NCBI GenBank assembly: GCA_029213075.1
Contig: JARGPO010000097.1
Coordinates: 1 to 58,159, forward strand
DNA: 58,159 nt
DNA from: Legionellaceae bacterium
Lineage (GTDB): Bacteria; Pseudomonadota; Gammaproteobacteria; Legionellales; Legionellaceae
Reading direction: 5' to 3'
Part shown: positions 19,573 to 32,297 of the stretch, piece after piece
Numbering within the stretch: the first letter of the stretch is position 1
Layout: every line of letters starts with the position of its first letter
The notes under the pieces: generated by a model
The model's input: the letters and a program-made list of their open reading frames with translations, nothing else
What the model was told of the DNA's origin: nothing
Database searches by the model: none
Translations under genes and position numbers: made by a program

Positions 19573-20760
19573 GTGAAGAACTATTTTTCACTACCAAATA
19601 TGACAGCCGGATTTGTCGGTGTATTAGTCGGATTTACTAGCTCAGCCGTAATTGTTTTTCAAGCTGCAACCACTGCAGGAGCATCTCCTGCGGAAATAAG
19701 TTCATGGATGTTTGCTCTTGGTTTAAGCCTTGCAATTACATGCATAGGATTTTCATTGTATTACAAAATGCCCATTTTAACTGGTTGGTCTACTCCTGGA
19801 GCGGCCCTTTTGGTTTCTTGTTTATCGGGGATGAGCATTGCACAAGCGACAGGTGCTTTTGTTATCGCCGCATCATTGACAATTCTAGCTGGGGTTACCG
19901 GTTTATTTGAAAAAATTATGAACCATATTCCCAAGTCTCTAACATCGGCAATGCTTGCAGGTATACTCCTTCACTTTGGTGTAAATGTTTTTACCGCTAT
20001 GCAAAATCAGGCTCCTCTCGTTATATCACTATTAATAATGTACTTAATTGGAAAAAGATTCTTCCCTCGTTATGTTATTGTTACCATATTATTAGTCGGA
20101 ACTATTATTGCAAGTCTACAAGGTCTATTCCATATTGAAAATTGTCATTTAGCTCTATCAACACCAATTTTCACCTATCCTGAGTTTTCCTGGACGGTAC
20201 TTTTTAGCGCAGGAATTCCACTATTTATTGTTACAATGACATCTCAAAATGTGCCTGGCATAGCTATATTAAATGCATCTGGATATAAGCCTAAGATATC
20301 CCCTATTATTAGCTCAATTGGAATAATCACTCTAATTCTTGCTCCTTTTGGTTGCTACTCTATTTCTCTAGCCGCTATCACAGCCGCAATTTGTACTGGC
20401 AAAGAGGCAGATGCAAATCCTGCCCAAAGGTATAGAGCTACAGTTTTTGCAGGATTATGTTGGTTAACTATCGGAATATTCGGCGCAACGGTCGTCGCGC
20501 TCTTCTTTGCTTTCCCGCATGAACTTATTCTTGCAGTAGCTGGAATGGCTTTGTTTAGCACTATAAGCTCTAGTTTAAAAACCGCCCTAGAAACAGAATC
20601 TGAGCGTGAACCCGCAATAATAACCATTCTTGTATGCGCATCGGGATTAACTCTATTTGGGATAGGTGCAGCATTTTGGGGCTTGGTAGCTGGAATAGCA
20701 TCATCTTTTCTCTTAAATTGGAACAAGTTAGAAACTATAGAACTTCCAAGCACGAGTTAA
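19573..20760 (+). CDS. BenE-family transporter
   Basis: Inner-membrane symporter of 395 residues with about twelve helices, resembling the benzoate/H+ symporter BenE and E. coli YdcO. Family features are the N-terminal GWSTPGAALL region after helix 2, and TMTSQNVPGIAIL followed by APFGCYSISLAAITAAICTG. The start is GTG at 19573 with AGGAG 8 bases upstream. No aromatic-degradation gene is near, so the substrate may be something other than benzoate. It is convergent with the 1267-residue orphan, with 6 bases between stops. Confidence 0.88.
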   Translation: MKNYFSLPNMTAGFVGVLVGFTSSAVIVFQAATTAGASPAEISSWMFALGLSLAITCIGFSLYYKMPILTGWSTPGAALLVSCLSGMSIAQATGAFVIAASLTILAGVTGLFEKIMNHIPKSLTSAMLAGILLHFGVNVFTAMQNQAPLVISLLIMYLIGKRFFPRYVIVTILLVGTIIASLQGLFHIENCHLALSTPIFTYPEFSWTVLFSAGIPLFIVTMTSQNVPGIAILNASGYKPKISPIISSIGIITLILAPFGCYSISLAAITAAICTGKEADANPAQRYRATVFAGLCWLTIGIFGATVVALFFAFPHELILAVAGMALFSTISSSLKTALETESEREPAIITILVCASGLTLFGIGAAFWGLVAGIASSFLLNWNKLETIELPSTS

Positions 20761-20766
20761 ATTTAT

Positions 20767-23700
20767 TTAAAACTCAAAGGCTGCAAAGGGTGATTCTCTA
20801 CCTTCAACGTTGATAGTTTCAGGAAAGCTCTGTTCTGATTTCAATAGATTTCCTACTAGTTTATCAACATCAAACCGAACTACACCTTCTAACTTAAGAT
20901 TATCGCCATGGTGTAATTTATATTCTGAAGGACTATTCGGTCTTAAGCCTTCTTCATATGTTTCTAAACAAGAAGAAAGCAGGTTAAGTCGATCAAGCAG
21001 CATATTTACGCTTTCTTTGGTAGTTATAAATGTTTGTAGAATTTCTTTTTGATAATTAGGCCCAGACGCCCTAAGAAACAATAAAAATTCTTTTTCATCA
21101 AGTGATTTAAAAAATCTGATAATCTTAATATTATATTTAACTCTTTTAGTTTTCTCATCAAGAATGTCTCCCATCAAATCGTCATATAGTATATTTATTT
21201 TCTCAAGTGTGTATTCATTTAAGAGGTTAGAGTTGTTTATAACTTGAAAACATAATTTCTTCATCCAATCAACTTCATAAATAGGAAGAATTCTAAATAG
21301 TGCGCCTTTTGTAATCACATATAACCAATGACAAACTCTTTCAGAGAAATCACGTTCATTTTGTTGATCAGATATTTTATGATATAGCGGGTAGATTACA
21401 TCAAGAAGTAATCTTTTATAAAAATCAGCTAAGTCAATTTTGTTTACACAAAAATAGTTATCCCTAAAAAACTCATATATTGAAGACACGTCTCTATGAA
21501 TACGATTTCTACACTCTACAAAAACAAACTCCTTTGCACATGGTCGAGTATCTTTATTATAAAAATCATAGGTCATTAAGGATATAAAAATTATCTCTAC
21601 CTCCTTTTGTATATCACAAAGACCTGAATCTGATGATCTCATACGAAGTTGCTGAATAAGAGCAGCATTTTCTTTTTCTAGTTTCTCATTAAAAGTAACC
21701 ACAGGAAACTTATCTATTAATAAACTTAGAATCCATTTATATGAGTTACGAGTTGAAGATTTAGACTCACTAACAATATCACTAAAATATTTTAGCTGAC
21801 CATTCAATACTACTACTGTATCAAGTAAGCAAAATCTTTGTTCAATCTCCAAGTTATCTATAAAACTATAGAACTGTGAGTAGTTGTCTCGGACTATATT
21901 TGAAATGGTGGGGGTATATAATTCATCGATATAGCCTTTCCTTCTTAAAACACATATTATCTCATCTTGAATGAGATCAATTTGCTCCTGGGTTAAAGTA
22001 TTAGTGTACTTATATGAGGTTTCACTCTGAGATATTTTTACCCTTCTTATAGGCTCACTAGCTTTAGGATTATGAACTGTAATGTAAAATGAGTACCCCC
22101 ATTTTATGATAGATATTTCTACAACTTTAGTGGGGGACAAGAAGCGATAAAGTCCCTTTGCAGACTGAGATAAGCTTTTTCCACTAAAAAATGATTGTGA
22201 TTCTTCACAATCATTCACTTTTAAAATATACCTGGTTTTATCAGTTGCTTGATAGTAGGTACTATTAACCAGGTTATATACACCAATCCAAGTAGATGCT
22301 TTTAACATTACACCGGTAAGCCCACTTGACTGCAGGTGATTGAAAAAAGATCTATATCTTTTATCAGCAAATTCTATTCTAGCAATCTCAGTTGACGTCA
22401 TAGCTCTTAACTTTCTTCCACTACAGTCATATACCTCACCGGTCAAGTCAAACAAGTCTTGTGTATGTTCAAGTATGATTAAATAATTTCGACTATCTGA
22501 AAATACACAACGATGTAAATCAAAACTTGAGATAGATGTTTCTGTTACAGGATCAATATGCCACATTAAACTAGGACATAAAAGTTCCAAATAGCTATCA
22601 TAAAATCCTGCCCCTGCCATTGCTTTGGCTAAAGTAGACCAGGAAGATCGCATGGCTGATTGATATCTCGTATGATCATAAACAGTATTAGCAACTTCTT
22701 TGTCGTATTGTAAATAAATCTTCTCAAGCTTGGATAGTATATATTTCTTATCTATCTTCTCATTGGATAAATAGTTCATAAGCTCTTTAACCGATCGTTT
22801 ATTTATTTCAGAGCAAGTCCCTAATAAGTTTTTAAGGGAATAAATTAAATAATCGTTATTATTGACACCATCCTTAAACTTATAATTAGCTAAATTGCCA
22901 TATATCAAAGTTGAAAGACCTTTTAAATGAGGAGAATTTCCCTTTATCCAAGAGCAAATAGAGTATATATAGCGATCAAGAACTTCTTGGTTTATTTCGT
23001 CTAATATACTCTCAAAAACCTGGACAAGAGGAACTCTTCCATAAATCTTAGTGTTCTTTTTTGATATTATAGTAACGCGTTGGCTATACAAAATATCTAA
23101 ATCAGAGATGCCATTACTATCTCCAAAAGTTTCCTCACTGACACGATCTTCCTTATATGCTTTATCTAGCCGCTCATAAGATATGGTCTTATTGAGCTGA
23201 ATTCCAAACAAGTTAATTGTTTTATAAACACTAGACAGCGCAACGTTTATAGACCATTTACTTAAAGCGGTTTTAAACTCAACTAGACCTTTTGGGTTAG
23301 ACTTGACCTTGTAATACAGTTGTATAGTATCAAACAGGGATGCTATGTATTTTTCAGATGCCTTAATTAGTGGTGTTTCTGTTTCCGTAACTACATTTGT
23401 CCAAGGATTTCTAATAAATTTACCAGAACTCCTTAATAAGTTATTTTGCATTTTAACGACCATAGAACTAAACTTCGCCCGCTCAATTGGAAACATAGGA
23501 CGTGGTGAAACATCCCCAAACTGATCATACAGATACCAAGGTAGATCTCCTTCTCTAGTTGGGACATAACTTGGTTGAGCACTATCTTGAAATATCTCAC
23601 CAGCTAATATTCTGATGTCTGATTTGGCTTGTGTATCTATAAATGCTCGGTTAATATGTGATTCAATGCTGTAGCTTGGTAAAAAACTACTTATATGATA

Positions 23701-24570
23701 AAGCTTACTATGATCTCTACTCAATAAGTAGTCCCCAAGATCTAGGCGCGGGTAACCACCGCTTTGCACAATTAACTTATCTAAATTAGCACTTGAAACT
23801 AAAGAGTGCATCCTAGTTCCTTCAACAGGCAATATACCCTCAACGTAGCTACTAGAGTTAGTCGAGTAAGCCCTTATACCTAACAGTTTTATCAAACCAA
23901 GAACAAACCCGGGTTTTTTATCTGATGGTATATGAACCAACTCCTTCTTGTGATTACGTGATATGCGATAAAAATCACCGGAACTTTTAACCAAAAAACA
24001 AACATTACACCTATGTTCATGCAGTTCAATTTTAACTTTTTTAAATAATAAAGTAGTTTCATCTACTACATTTTCAGAAGTTTTTTTATGTGAGTTACTA
24101 GTATTGTCGTCACTGCCCATACGAACAAACAGTTTTTTATCTTGAAAAGAAGGCATTGAATCCAAAATATATACTGCGGAGGGCGAGCTATCAAATAATG
24201 GCTTAAATGATATAGGATCAACCAATGTTTGTAGTTTGGGAAATAATATATTTAACCAGCTAACATTCTGACCTTTAGCCGGATCATATACAATTTGAGA
24301 AATATCAAAAGCCAATTCATACCAACACCTATCGGCACTAATACTGTATTCATAATTAATTGACGTAAGTACGCTAAAATATTTGTACTGATCAGCCATT
24401 CTTTTAGAAATATTTTCAATCCAAAAATCTATACTTAAATTTTTATTTCTTCTATTGAGAAAATTCCTATCAAAATCAGTACTAAGGTGAGTATCACCAT
24501 CTTGACTGCGTTGAACTATAACTTCTAACTGAGCATAGAATGCATCAATGCGCTCTTGTTGGACATACAT
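20767..24570 (-). CDS. Giant orphan protein of 1267 residues
   Basis: The largest gene in the window and not recognised. It is soluble throughout, with no signal peptide, membrane helix or obvious repeats. It is rich in Ser, Lys, Asp, Tyr and Ile and looks like an alpha/beta multidomain protein. The C-terminus is acidic and serine-containing (SEQSFPETINVEGRESPF). The chosen ATG at 24570 has AGGA eleven bases upstream; a TTG three codons earlier is less likely. It is a single gene between a transporter and tRNA-Met, a position typical of acquired material beside a tRNA. Size, solubility and lack of relatives known to me suggest a secreted effector or toxin of an intracellular lifestyle; that is inference. 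Profile searches and fold prediction are needed for any function. Confidence 0.7.
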   Translation of the reverse strand: MYVQQERIDAFYAQLEVIVQRSQDGDTHLSTDFDRNFLNRRNKNLSIDFWIENISKRMADQYKYFSVLTSINYEYSISADRCWYELAFDISQIVYDPAKGQNVSWLNILFPKLQTLVDPISFKPLFDSSPSAVYILDSMPSFQDKKLFVRMGSDDNTSNSHKKTSENVVDETTLLFKKVKIELHEHRCNVCFLVKSSGDFYRISRNHKKELVHIPSDKKPGFVLGLIKLLGIRAYSTNSSSYVEGILPVEGTRMHSLVSSANLDKLIVQSGGYPRLDLGDYLLSRDHSKLYHISSFLPSYSIESHINRAFIDTQAKSDIRILAGEIFQDSAQPSYVPTREGDLPWYLYDQFGDVSPRPMFPIERAKFSSMVVKMQNNLLRSSGKFIRNPWTNVVTETETPLIKASEKYIASLFDTIQLYYKVKSNPKGLVEFKTALSKWSINVALSSVYKTINLFGIQLNKTISYERLDKAYKEDRVSEETFGDSNGISDLDILYSQRVTIISKKNTKIYGRVPLVQVFESILDEINQEVLDRYIYSICSWIKGNSPHLKGLSTLIYGNLANYKFKDGVNNNDYLIYSLKNLLGTCSEINKRSVKELMNYLSNEKIDKKYILSKLEKIYLQYDKEVANTVYDHTRYQSAMRSSWSTLAKAMAGAGFYDSYLELLCPSLMWHIDPVTETSISSFDLHRCVFSDSRNYLIILEHTQDLFDLTGEVYDCSGRKLRAMTSTEIARIEFADKRYRSFFNHLQSSGLTGVMLKASTWIGVYNLVNSTYYQATDKTRYILKVNDCEESQSFFSGKSLSQSAKGLYRFLSPTKVVEISIIKWGYSFYITVHNPKASEPIRRVKISQSETSYKYTNTLTQEQIDLIQDEIICVLRRKGYIDELYTPTISNIVRDNYSQFYSFIDNLEIEQRFCLLDTVVVLNGQLKYFSDIVSESKSSTRNSYKWILSLLIDKFPVVTFNEKLEKENAALIQQLRMRSSDSGLCDIQKEVEIIFISLMTYDFYNKDTRPCAKEFVFVECRNRIHRDVSSIYEFFRDNYFCVNKIDLADFYKRLLLDVIYPLYHKISDQQNERDFSERVCHWLYVITKGALFRILPIYEVDWMKKLCFQVINNSNLLNEYTLEKINILYDDLMGDILDEKTKRVKYNIKIIRFFKSLDEKEFLLFLRASGPNYQKEILQTFITTKESVNMLLDRLNLLSSCLETYEEGLRPNSPSEYKLHHGDNLKLEGVVRFDVDKLVGNLLKSEQSFPETINVEGRESPFAAFEF

Positions 24571-24642
24571 AAATAACAAATTCCTATGTTACTAAAAATA
24601 ACTCTAAATTTCAGATTTCGATTCTACAACATATAAAATAGC

Positions 24643-24671
24643 TTGACAACCAACAATAAAAAAGACAAAAT
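24643..24671 (+). promoter_or_regulatory. Promoter of tRNA-Met
   Basis: A perfect -35 box TTGACA (24643-24648) is followed after 17 bases by CAAAAT (24666-24671, four of six consensus). This places the start about 8 bases before the mature tRNA. Confidence 0.65.
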
Positions 24672-24683
24672 AGCGCCCATGAT

Positions 24684-24760
24684 GGCTATGTGGCTCAGCC
24701 GGTTAGAGCGCGGCACTCATAATGCTGAGGTCGGTGGTTCGAGTCCACCCATAGCCACCA
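24684..24760 (+). tRNA. tRNA-Met (elongator, anticodon CAT)
   Basis: A 77-base cloverleaf with acceptor GGCTATG pairing CATAGCC and encoded CCA at 24758-24760. The D-arm reads GGCTCAGCCGGTTAGAGC, the anticodon loop is CTCATAA (anticodon CAT), and the T-arm contains GGTTCGAGTCC. The first base pair is G-C, and the anticodon stem lacks the three G-C pairs of initiator tRNA, so this is the elongator. It stands alone between the giant orphan and gspD. The rest of the 339-base gap shows nothing else apart from a probable gspD promoter region. Confidence 0.95.
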
Positions 24761-24918
24761 TCATAACCCGGAATATCTTTAATTATTGAGTTGAACAACA
24801 CACGGAAGAAAGTCTTGTTCAATCCTGAAAATAACTATTTATCATTTATTAATAAAATACTATTGCCTAAAGACTTTTTTAGTTATGATAGATTTACTAT
24901 TGTAGTAATGGCTGTTTA

Positions 24919-27344
<2,426 letters not shown>

Positions 27345-27345
<1 letters not shown>

Positions 27346-28850
27346 TGGATGCTGAGGCTAAAATAAAACGCCTGCCTTATTTATTTGCTAAAAATCATGG
27401 GGTTGTTGCCGTTGAACTAGATCCAGGTATAACCTATATTTTATACCACCTACCTAACGTTTCCCTACAAACAATCGCCGAAGTAAAAAGGGTTTTACAA
27501 TGCGAGCTACATTTAAGAGAAGTAAATGCTGCAGAATTTCAACAACATTTAGCTCATTTTTATCAGTCTCAATCAGCGATACTTGAAGCAACTGAAAGTA
27601 TGGAAGATGACACAGACCTAATGAAACTTGCAGGCGAGGTCCCCTCCGGTGAAGACTTACTTGATACTCAAGATGATGCGCCAATAATAAGATTAATCAA
27701 TGCTCTATTTACTCAAGCCATAAAACAAAAAGCATCTGATATTCATATTGAAACCTACGAGAACAGAGTTTTAGTTCGCTACCGACTTGATGGTGTATTG
27801 CATGAAGTTTTAGAGGTTCAACCAAATATCGCGCCATTTGTTATATCCAGAGTAAAAGTTATGGCAAAACTTGATATAGCAGAAAAAAGAGTTCCTCAAG
27901 ATGGACGAATAAGTCTGCGCATTGGTGGTCACAATATTGACGTAAGAGTTTCAACTCTTCCATCAAATCACGGTGAAAGAATAGTTTTAAGGATCCTAGA
28001 TCAACAAGCAGCTCAACTAGACTTAGGTTTACTTGGTATGCCGGCAGACACTCTCAGAAATATCAGAAACATTATCTCCCAACCACATGGTATTTTACTT
28101 GTAACAGGTCCGACCGGTTCAGGAAAAACAACTTCTTTGTATGCTATGTTAACTGAATTAAATCAAGTAACTAGAAACATTTTAACAATTGAAGATCCAA
28201 TTGAATATGATTTACCTGGAATAGGCCAAACTCAAGTTAATCAAAAAGTACAAATGACCTTTTCTAAAGGTCTAAAAGCTATTTTGCGTCAAGATCCAGA
28301 TGTTGTAATGATTGGTGAGATAAGAGATCTAGAAACGGCTGATATAGCTGTACAAGCAAGTCTTACAGGTCACTTGGTTTTATCAACCCTACATACCAAT
28401 AGCGCTCTGGGGGCTCTCTCAAGGTTACATGACATGGGGGTTGAGTCATTCTTATTATCTTCTAGTATAGTTGGAGTACTGGCTCAAAGATTAGTCCGCA
28501 GACTGTGCGACCATTGTAAAAAACCTTATGAGCTGAGTGAGGATGAGCATGAGATGCTAGATGCAGTATTACTAAAAAATCGAGATAGGAATACTACAAT
28601 ATATCAACCTGAGGGTTGCGAACACTGCAATTATTCTGGATATAACGGACGAACTGGGATATATGAACTTATTCCTATTGATGAGAATCTACGCGGTATG
28701 ATCCACCGTAACGATAGCTTACAAGAAATGGAGGCCTACATTAGGCCAAATACTCCTAGTATTAGAGAGGATGGTTGTAAAAGAGTATTACTTGGGGATA
28801 CTTCTATAACTGAAATTCTGCGTGTAACAAGTGCTATGTCGACCATCTAA
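27345..28850 (+). CDS. gspE: Type II secretion ATPase GspE (LspE-like)
   Basis: Cytoplasmic hexameric ATPase that powers pseudopilus assembly, 501 residues. Visible are the N-terminal GspL-binding region, SDIHIETYENRVLVRYRLDG, Walker A GPTGSGKTTS, the Asp box LTIEDPIEYD, Walker B DPDVVMIGEIRD, the His box, and a four-Cys zinc site (CDHCKK and CEHCNYSGY). It overlaps the gspD stop at TAATG. GspF and the pseudopilins are not adjacent, the same separation seen for lspDE of Legionella. Confidence 0.96.
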
Positions 28851-28960
28851 TTATAAGTAATATACAAGTAAACCTATAGAATAAATTCTATAATTGTCAT
28901 CAGACACAAATAGTCTATAATTAAAACATCATAATGACCCTACAATACTAAAGGAGTATT

Positions 28961-29800
28961 ATGCCTTACTCTGACGATGATATAAGAGATATAATTAGAG
29001 CTAAGAAAATCCCAGAGTTCGTTTTAGAAAACATGACGGCAATGCCACTATTGATTAAATCTACTATTCAATTTAAAAGAGTAAGTGATCAATTAAAAAT
29101 AAATCCCGAGCTAAGACAAAGTTTTTTCTCACAATTTACAACTGAGCAGTTGTTGGCGCTGTGTAAGGATGATGCTTCAACGGCTATAATTGCTTCAGAA
29201 CTACCTCTTGAGATTCAAAAAAAATTAGTTTCTGCTCTAGATACAAGCATGTTTACAGATCCATCAGGATTTTTCATGCTTTTTGATGCTCTAGATAACC
29301 AGTGTCAGCCTGATTTAATTAGAAAGTTTGATAAACCTATTGGTAATTATCAAGTCTCAGATGCTATTTCTCAAATACCTACTTTAGAGGTAGAAAAATA
29401 TATTTTTAATACATTGTATAAAGATATGGGTAATAGCCAAATTTATCAACTAATATCAGATAATCCGCATGATTATTTAAGGTTAATAGTGATCCTCGAG
29501 CATTATGATAAAAAGAGTAAAAACCCATCATTATTGAGCTCTGTTGGTACAATGTTTAAAATTGTACCGACAAAATTCGATAACCTTGAAAAAAATGTAC
29601 TCAGACAGATACGCAATATAGCTGAAGGTAGGCATGCAGAACTTGATGTTATCGTAAAAGCCAAGGATAATCTACCCGCAAACTCGCAAGTAAGAAAACT
29701 TATTGATAATAACTTTATCACAGAACTAGCAAATAGCTATAATAGTGAGTTGAATAACGACCTCATGCAAAGCAAAAGCAAGCCTGGTGGCGTAATGTAA
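28961..29800 (+). CDS. Orphan soluble protein with repeat-derived C-terminus
   Basis: I do not recognise this 279-residue protein. It looks all-helical, with Leu-rich amphipathic segments throughout and no signal peptide or membrane helix. AAAGGAG lies 6 bases before the ATG. The last residues (SKPGGVM) and the stop are encoded by GCAAGCCTGGTGGCGTAATG at 29778-29797, one arm of the REP-like hairpin family that fills the next 300 bases. The native C-terminus may therefore have been replaced or extended by a repeat insertion. An effector-type role is possible but unproven. Confidence 0.65.
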   Translation: MPYSDDDIRDIIRAKKIPEFVLENMTAMPLLIKSTIQFKRVSDQLKINPELRQSFFSQFTTEQLLALCKDDASTAIIASELPLEIQKKLVSALDTSMFTDPSGFFMLFDALDNQCQPDLIRKFDKPIGNYQVSDAISQIPTLEVEKYIFNTLYKDMGNSQIYQLISDNPHDYLRLIVILEHYDKKSKNPSLLSSVGTMFKIVPTKFDNLEKNVLRQIRNIAEGRHAELDVIVKAKDNLPANSQVRKLIDNNFITELANSYNSELNNDLMQSKSKPGGVM

Positions 29801-30055
29801 GTCATGAAGCTCAGTCTTGAACTAAAACCCCAATAACACCTACACCACATGGTTTATCCAGGTGGTCTATAAAAAAAGATTTAAGAAAATCAAATACTTG
29901 ATGCTATTAACTAGAGCCAATCAAAAATAATCCTCGTTATTTTCTTTAGACTAAAAACCCCATCTTTTCACTATCATACATTCGACTAGACCACCCGGAC
30001 AAGCCAGGTGGCGTAGTGAATGAGTTTTATCCAGAACAAGCCTGGTAGCATAGTA
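29778..30055. repeat. Cluster of REP-like hairpins
   Basis: This stretch lies in the 359-base gap before recO and holds no gene of its own. It contains a partial arm at 29778-29797, then CCACATGG/CCAGGTGG with loop TTTAT at 29845-29865, CCACCCGG/CCAGGTGG with loop ACAAG at 29991-30011, and a decayed copy with loop ACAAG around 30027-30046. The conserved loop with varying stems, and a TCTATA or TCCAGA edge, identify one family with the copies at 15.8, 36.2 and 55.8 kb. Confidence 0.8.
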
Positions 30056-30159
30056 TAAATTTTATCAATTATAAGGTTTAAAGAATATTCGGCAGTATTT
30101 CGTAAATAACTAAAAACCGGTAGTTGAAGTATCAATCATGAAAGTTCACCATAAATCTA

Positions 30160-30849
30160 TTACTTAGAAGCACTGTACAAACTACGAGTTTTTATCTCTC
30201 TCCCATCTAAAAAGTGATCAATACAAACTCTCATTATTTTTTTGGTAACTTGAAGAACTTCTCTGGATTCAAAGTTATCATCAGCAATAGCATCTATATG
30301 CGCACCTGAAATTCCCCTTTCTACGGTTACTAACCCTACTGAGGGAATATACTTGTATTGATTATTTTCTTTAATTGGCTCTAGTGATTTAGCGTCGTGT
30401 GTTAGTACTAGCCCGTAACCAATTGCTGTTAGGAAGCCTATTTCAAATCTACGCAGCAATATTTCAAGCGATATATTATCAAGAGCAAACTGAAGATCAC
30501 GTAACGTTTTTTCATATAAATCGAATAGCTGCTGATTTTCATCTAATGGTTGTAATGCGTAATAAAGCAATTCATTTAAATATAAACCAGCATACAGCCT
30601 ATCACCAACCAATTGCAAAGCAGGTGCGGCCAATTCAACTTTATTAACATAAAAACGATTCGGCTTTTCAGTGAAGTTGACCCACAGATAATTAAATTGC
30701 TGGAGGATACTCTGCATTTTATTAGTTCTAGCACCCCGACAAAAACTAGAAATCAAACCTTTTTCGCGAGTATAAAAAGTAATATAGGCGCTAGAATCAC
30801 CAAACCATTTTTTATGAATAAGCCAAGCATTATGACTAGTTATACTCAC
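30160..30849 (-). CDS. recO: DNA repair protein RecO
   Basis: Recombination mediator that helps load RecA in the RecFOR pathway, 229 residues. The N-terminal OB fold begins AWLIHKKWFGDSSAYITFYTREKGLI, followed by FCRGARTNK and the helical domain (AGLYLNELLYYAL). Its ATG overlaps the era stop by four bases, the standard era-recO pair. The zinc-binding Cys residues of some RecO proteins are absent, as in E. coli. Confidence 0.93.
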   Translation of the reverse strand: MSITSHNAWLIHKKWFGDSSAYITFYTREKGLISSFCRGARTNKMQSILQQFNYLWVNFTEKPNRFYVNKVELAAPALQLVGDRLYAGLYLNELLYYALQPLDENQQLFDLYEKTLRDLQFALDNISLEILLRRFEIGFLTAIGYGLVLTHDAKSLEPIKENNQYKYIPSVGLVTVERGISGAHIDAIADDNFESREVLQVTKKIMRVCIDHFLDGREIKTRSLYSASK

Positions 30850-31733
30850 TCATCAAACCCTAACTCTTTTAAAATTCTTTCGTTATCAGACCATCCTGAT
30901 TTAACCTTACACCAACAGCGTAAATATACTTTTTTATCAACAAGTCTTTGCATGTCAATGCGGGCTCTAGTTGAAATCTCTTTAAGCTTGCTTCCTTTGT
31001 CACCAATTATCATCCGCTTATGATTCTCTTTATCTACCAAGATTAGAGCATGAATTTTAACTAAGTTATCTTCTTCCTCAAACAACTCAATATCAACAGT
31101 TGTTGAATATGGAATTTCTTGATCACAAAGCCTAAATATTTTTTCACGGACTAATTCAGCACACAAAAATCTAATCGACCTATCGCTATTTTGATCTTCT
31201 GGAAATAAATGCGGTCCTTCTGGAAGAAGAGGTTTTAGTTGTTGATGAAGAGTCTCTACTTGAAATCCGGTTTTAGCAGACAAAGGTATAATTGCTTTAA
31301 AATCATGTAATTTGCTTAAGCGCTCTATTTGCGGAAGAAGCTGCATTTTATCAGTAATTTTATCTATTTTATTAACAACCAAAAAGCAAGGAATTGATAC
31401 TTTTCTTATCAACCCCAAAATATAGTCATCTTCTTCCTTCCAACGCGTTCCATCCAAAATAAATACTATAACATCAACATCATGCAAAACATTCATTGCT
31501 GTTTTGTTCATCATCTTATTCATGGTTTTCTTTGAATCTTGATGAATTCCTGGTGTATCTACATAGACAAATTGACAATCAGTATCAGTCCTAACACCTA
31601 AAATACTATGTCTAGTTGTTTGTGGTTTTCGAGATGTAATACTTAGCTTATGATCTAATACTTGATTTAGTAATGTTGATTTACCAACGTTTGGTCGCCC
31701 TATTAAAGCAATATATCCACAATAAGTTGTCAT
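30846..31733 (-). CDS. era: GTPase Era
   Basis: Essential GTPase of 30S ribosome assembly that binds the 3' end of 16S rRNA, 295 residues. G1 GRPNVGKST (12-20), G3 DTPGIH, G4 NKID, then a KH domain with IIGDKGSKLKEISTRAR. It is the first gene of era-recO. The usual upstream partner rnc is not here, because a divergent pilin-like gene occupies the place. Confidence 0.97.
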   Translation of the reverse strand: MTTYCGYIALIGRPNVGKSTLLNQVLDHKLSITSRKPQTTRHSILGVRTDTDCQFVYVDTPGIHQDSKKTMNKMMNKTAMNVLHDVDVIVFILDGTRWKEEDDYILGLIRKVSIPCFLVVNKIDKITDKMQLLPQIERLSKLHDFKAIIPLSAKTGFQVETLHQQLKPLLPEGPHLFPEDQNSDRSIRFLCAELVREKIFRLCDQEIPYSTTVDIELFEEEDNLVKIHALILVDKENHKRMIIGDKGSKLKEISTRARIDMQRLVDKKVYLRCWCKVKSGWSDNERILKELGFDE

Positions 31734-31846
31734 AAATAATCTTGTTCCCTATACATGTACTAGAAAGTGACAGTTTACCATGTATTGTTTTTAATAAAAA
31801 TGTTCCGTATTCTCTATGGTAATTTTAATACGAGACAATATAAATA

Positions 31847-32281
31847 GTGCAAAGTCCAATCCAACCTAGACAAGGGTTTACCCTGCTAGAATTAATGATA
31901 GTTATATTAATAATCAGTATTATGGCAACATATTCATACCCAAGCTACAAACTCCACATTATTAAGCTTAGAAGAATAGATGGCAAAACTGCACTATTTG
32001 ATTTGGCCAACCGTCTGGAAAATTATTATACATTAAATAACAGTTATGCAAAAGCTACAATTGGTACTGGATCAAAAAATGATGTGTTAGCCAGCCCTTA
32101 CTCTGAAGATAGGTGGTATATTTTGAGTATAGTATCTCAAAGCCAATCAACATTTACAATACAAGCAATTCCTCAAAAAAACCAAGCACTTGATGATGTG
32201 GAATGTCGCTCCTATAGTCTAAATAACCAAGGAGCTAAACTTGCGAATAACAGCCATATAGAATCAAGTAAGTGCTGGTAA
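31847..32281 (+). CDS. Type IV pilin-like (PilE-type minor pilin) protein
   Basis: Prepilin of 144 residues with a ten-residue leader. Cleavage is expected at QPRQG|FTLLELMIV with Glu at position 5 of the mature protein, then a hydrophobic helix to about residue 30. After the helix comes the PilE-like LRRIDGKTALFDLANRLENYY, and two Cys (in VECRSYS and SSKCW) close a C-terminal loop. GTG start. No other pilus gene is adjacent. It is best read as a minor pilin of the type IV pilus; a type II pseudopilin is less likely because of the PilE-like body. Confidence 0.88.
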   Translation: MQSPIQPRQGFTLLELMIVILIISIMATYSYPSYKLHIIKLRRIDGKTALFDLANRLENYYTLNNSYAKATIGTGSKNDVLASPYSEDRWYILSIVSQSQSTFTIQAIPQKNQALDDVECRSYSLNNQGAKLANNSHIESSKCW

Positions 32282-32297
32282 GCGTCCTTAATTCCGG

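Noticed and set aside
20355-20753. 132-codon minus-strand ORF
   Set aside because: It is antisense to the BenE-type transporter, whose membrane helices and stop are clear; the composition is that of a shadow frame.
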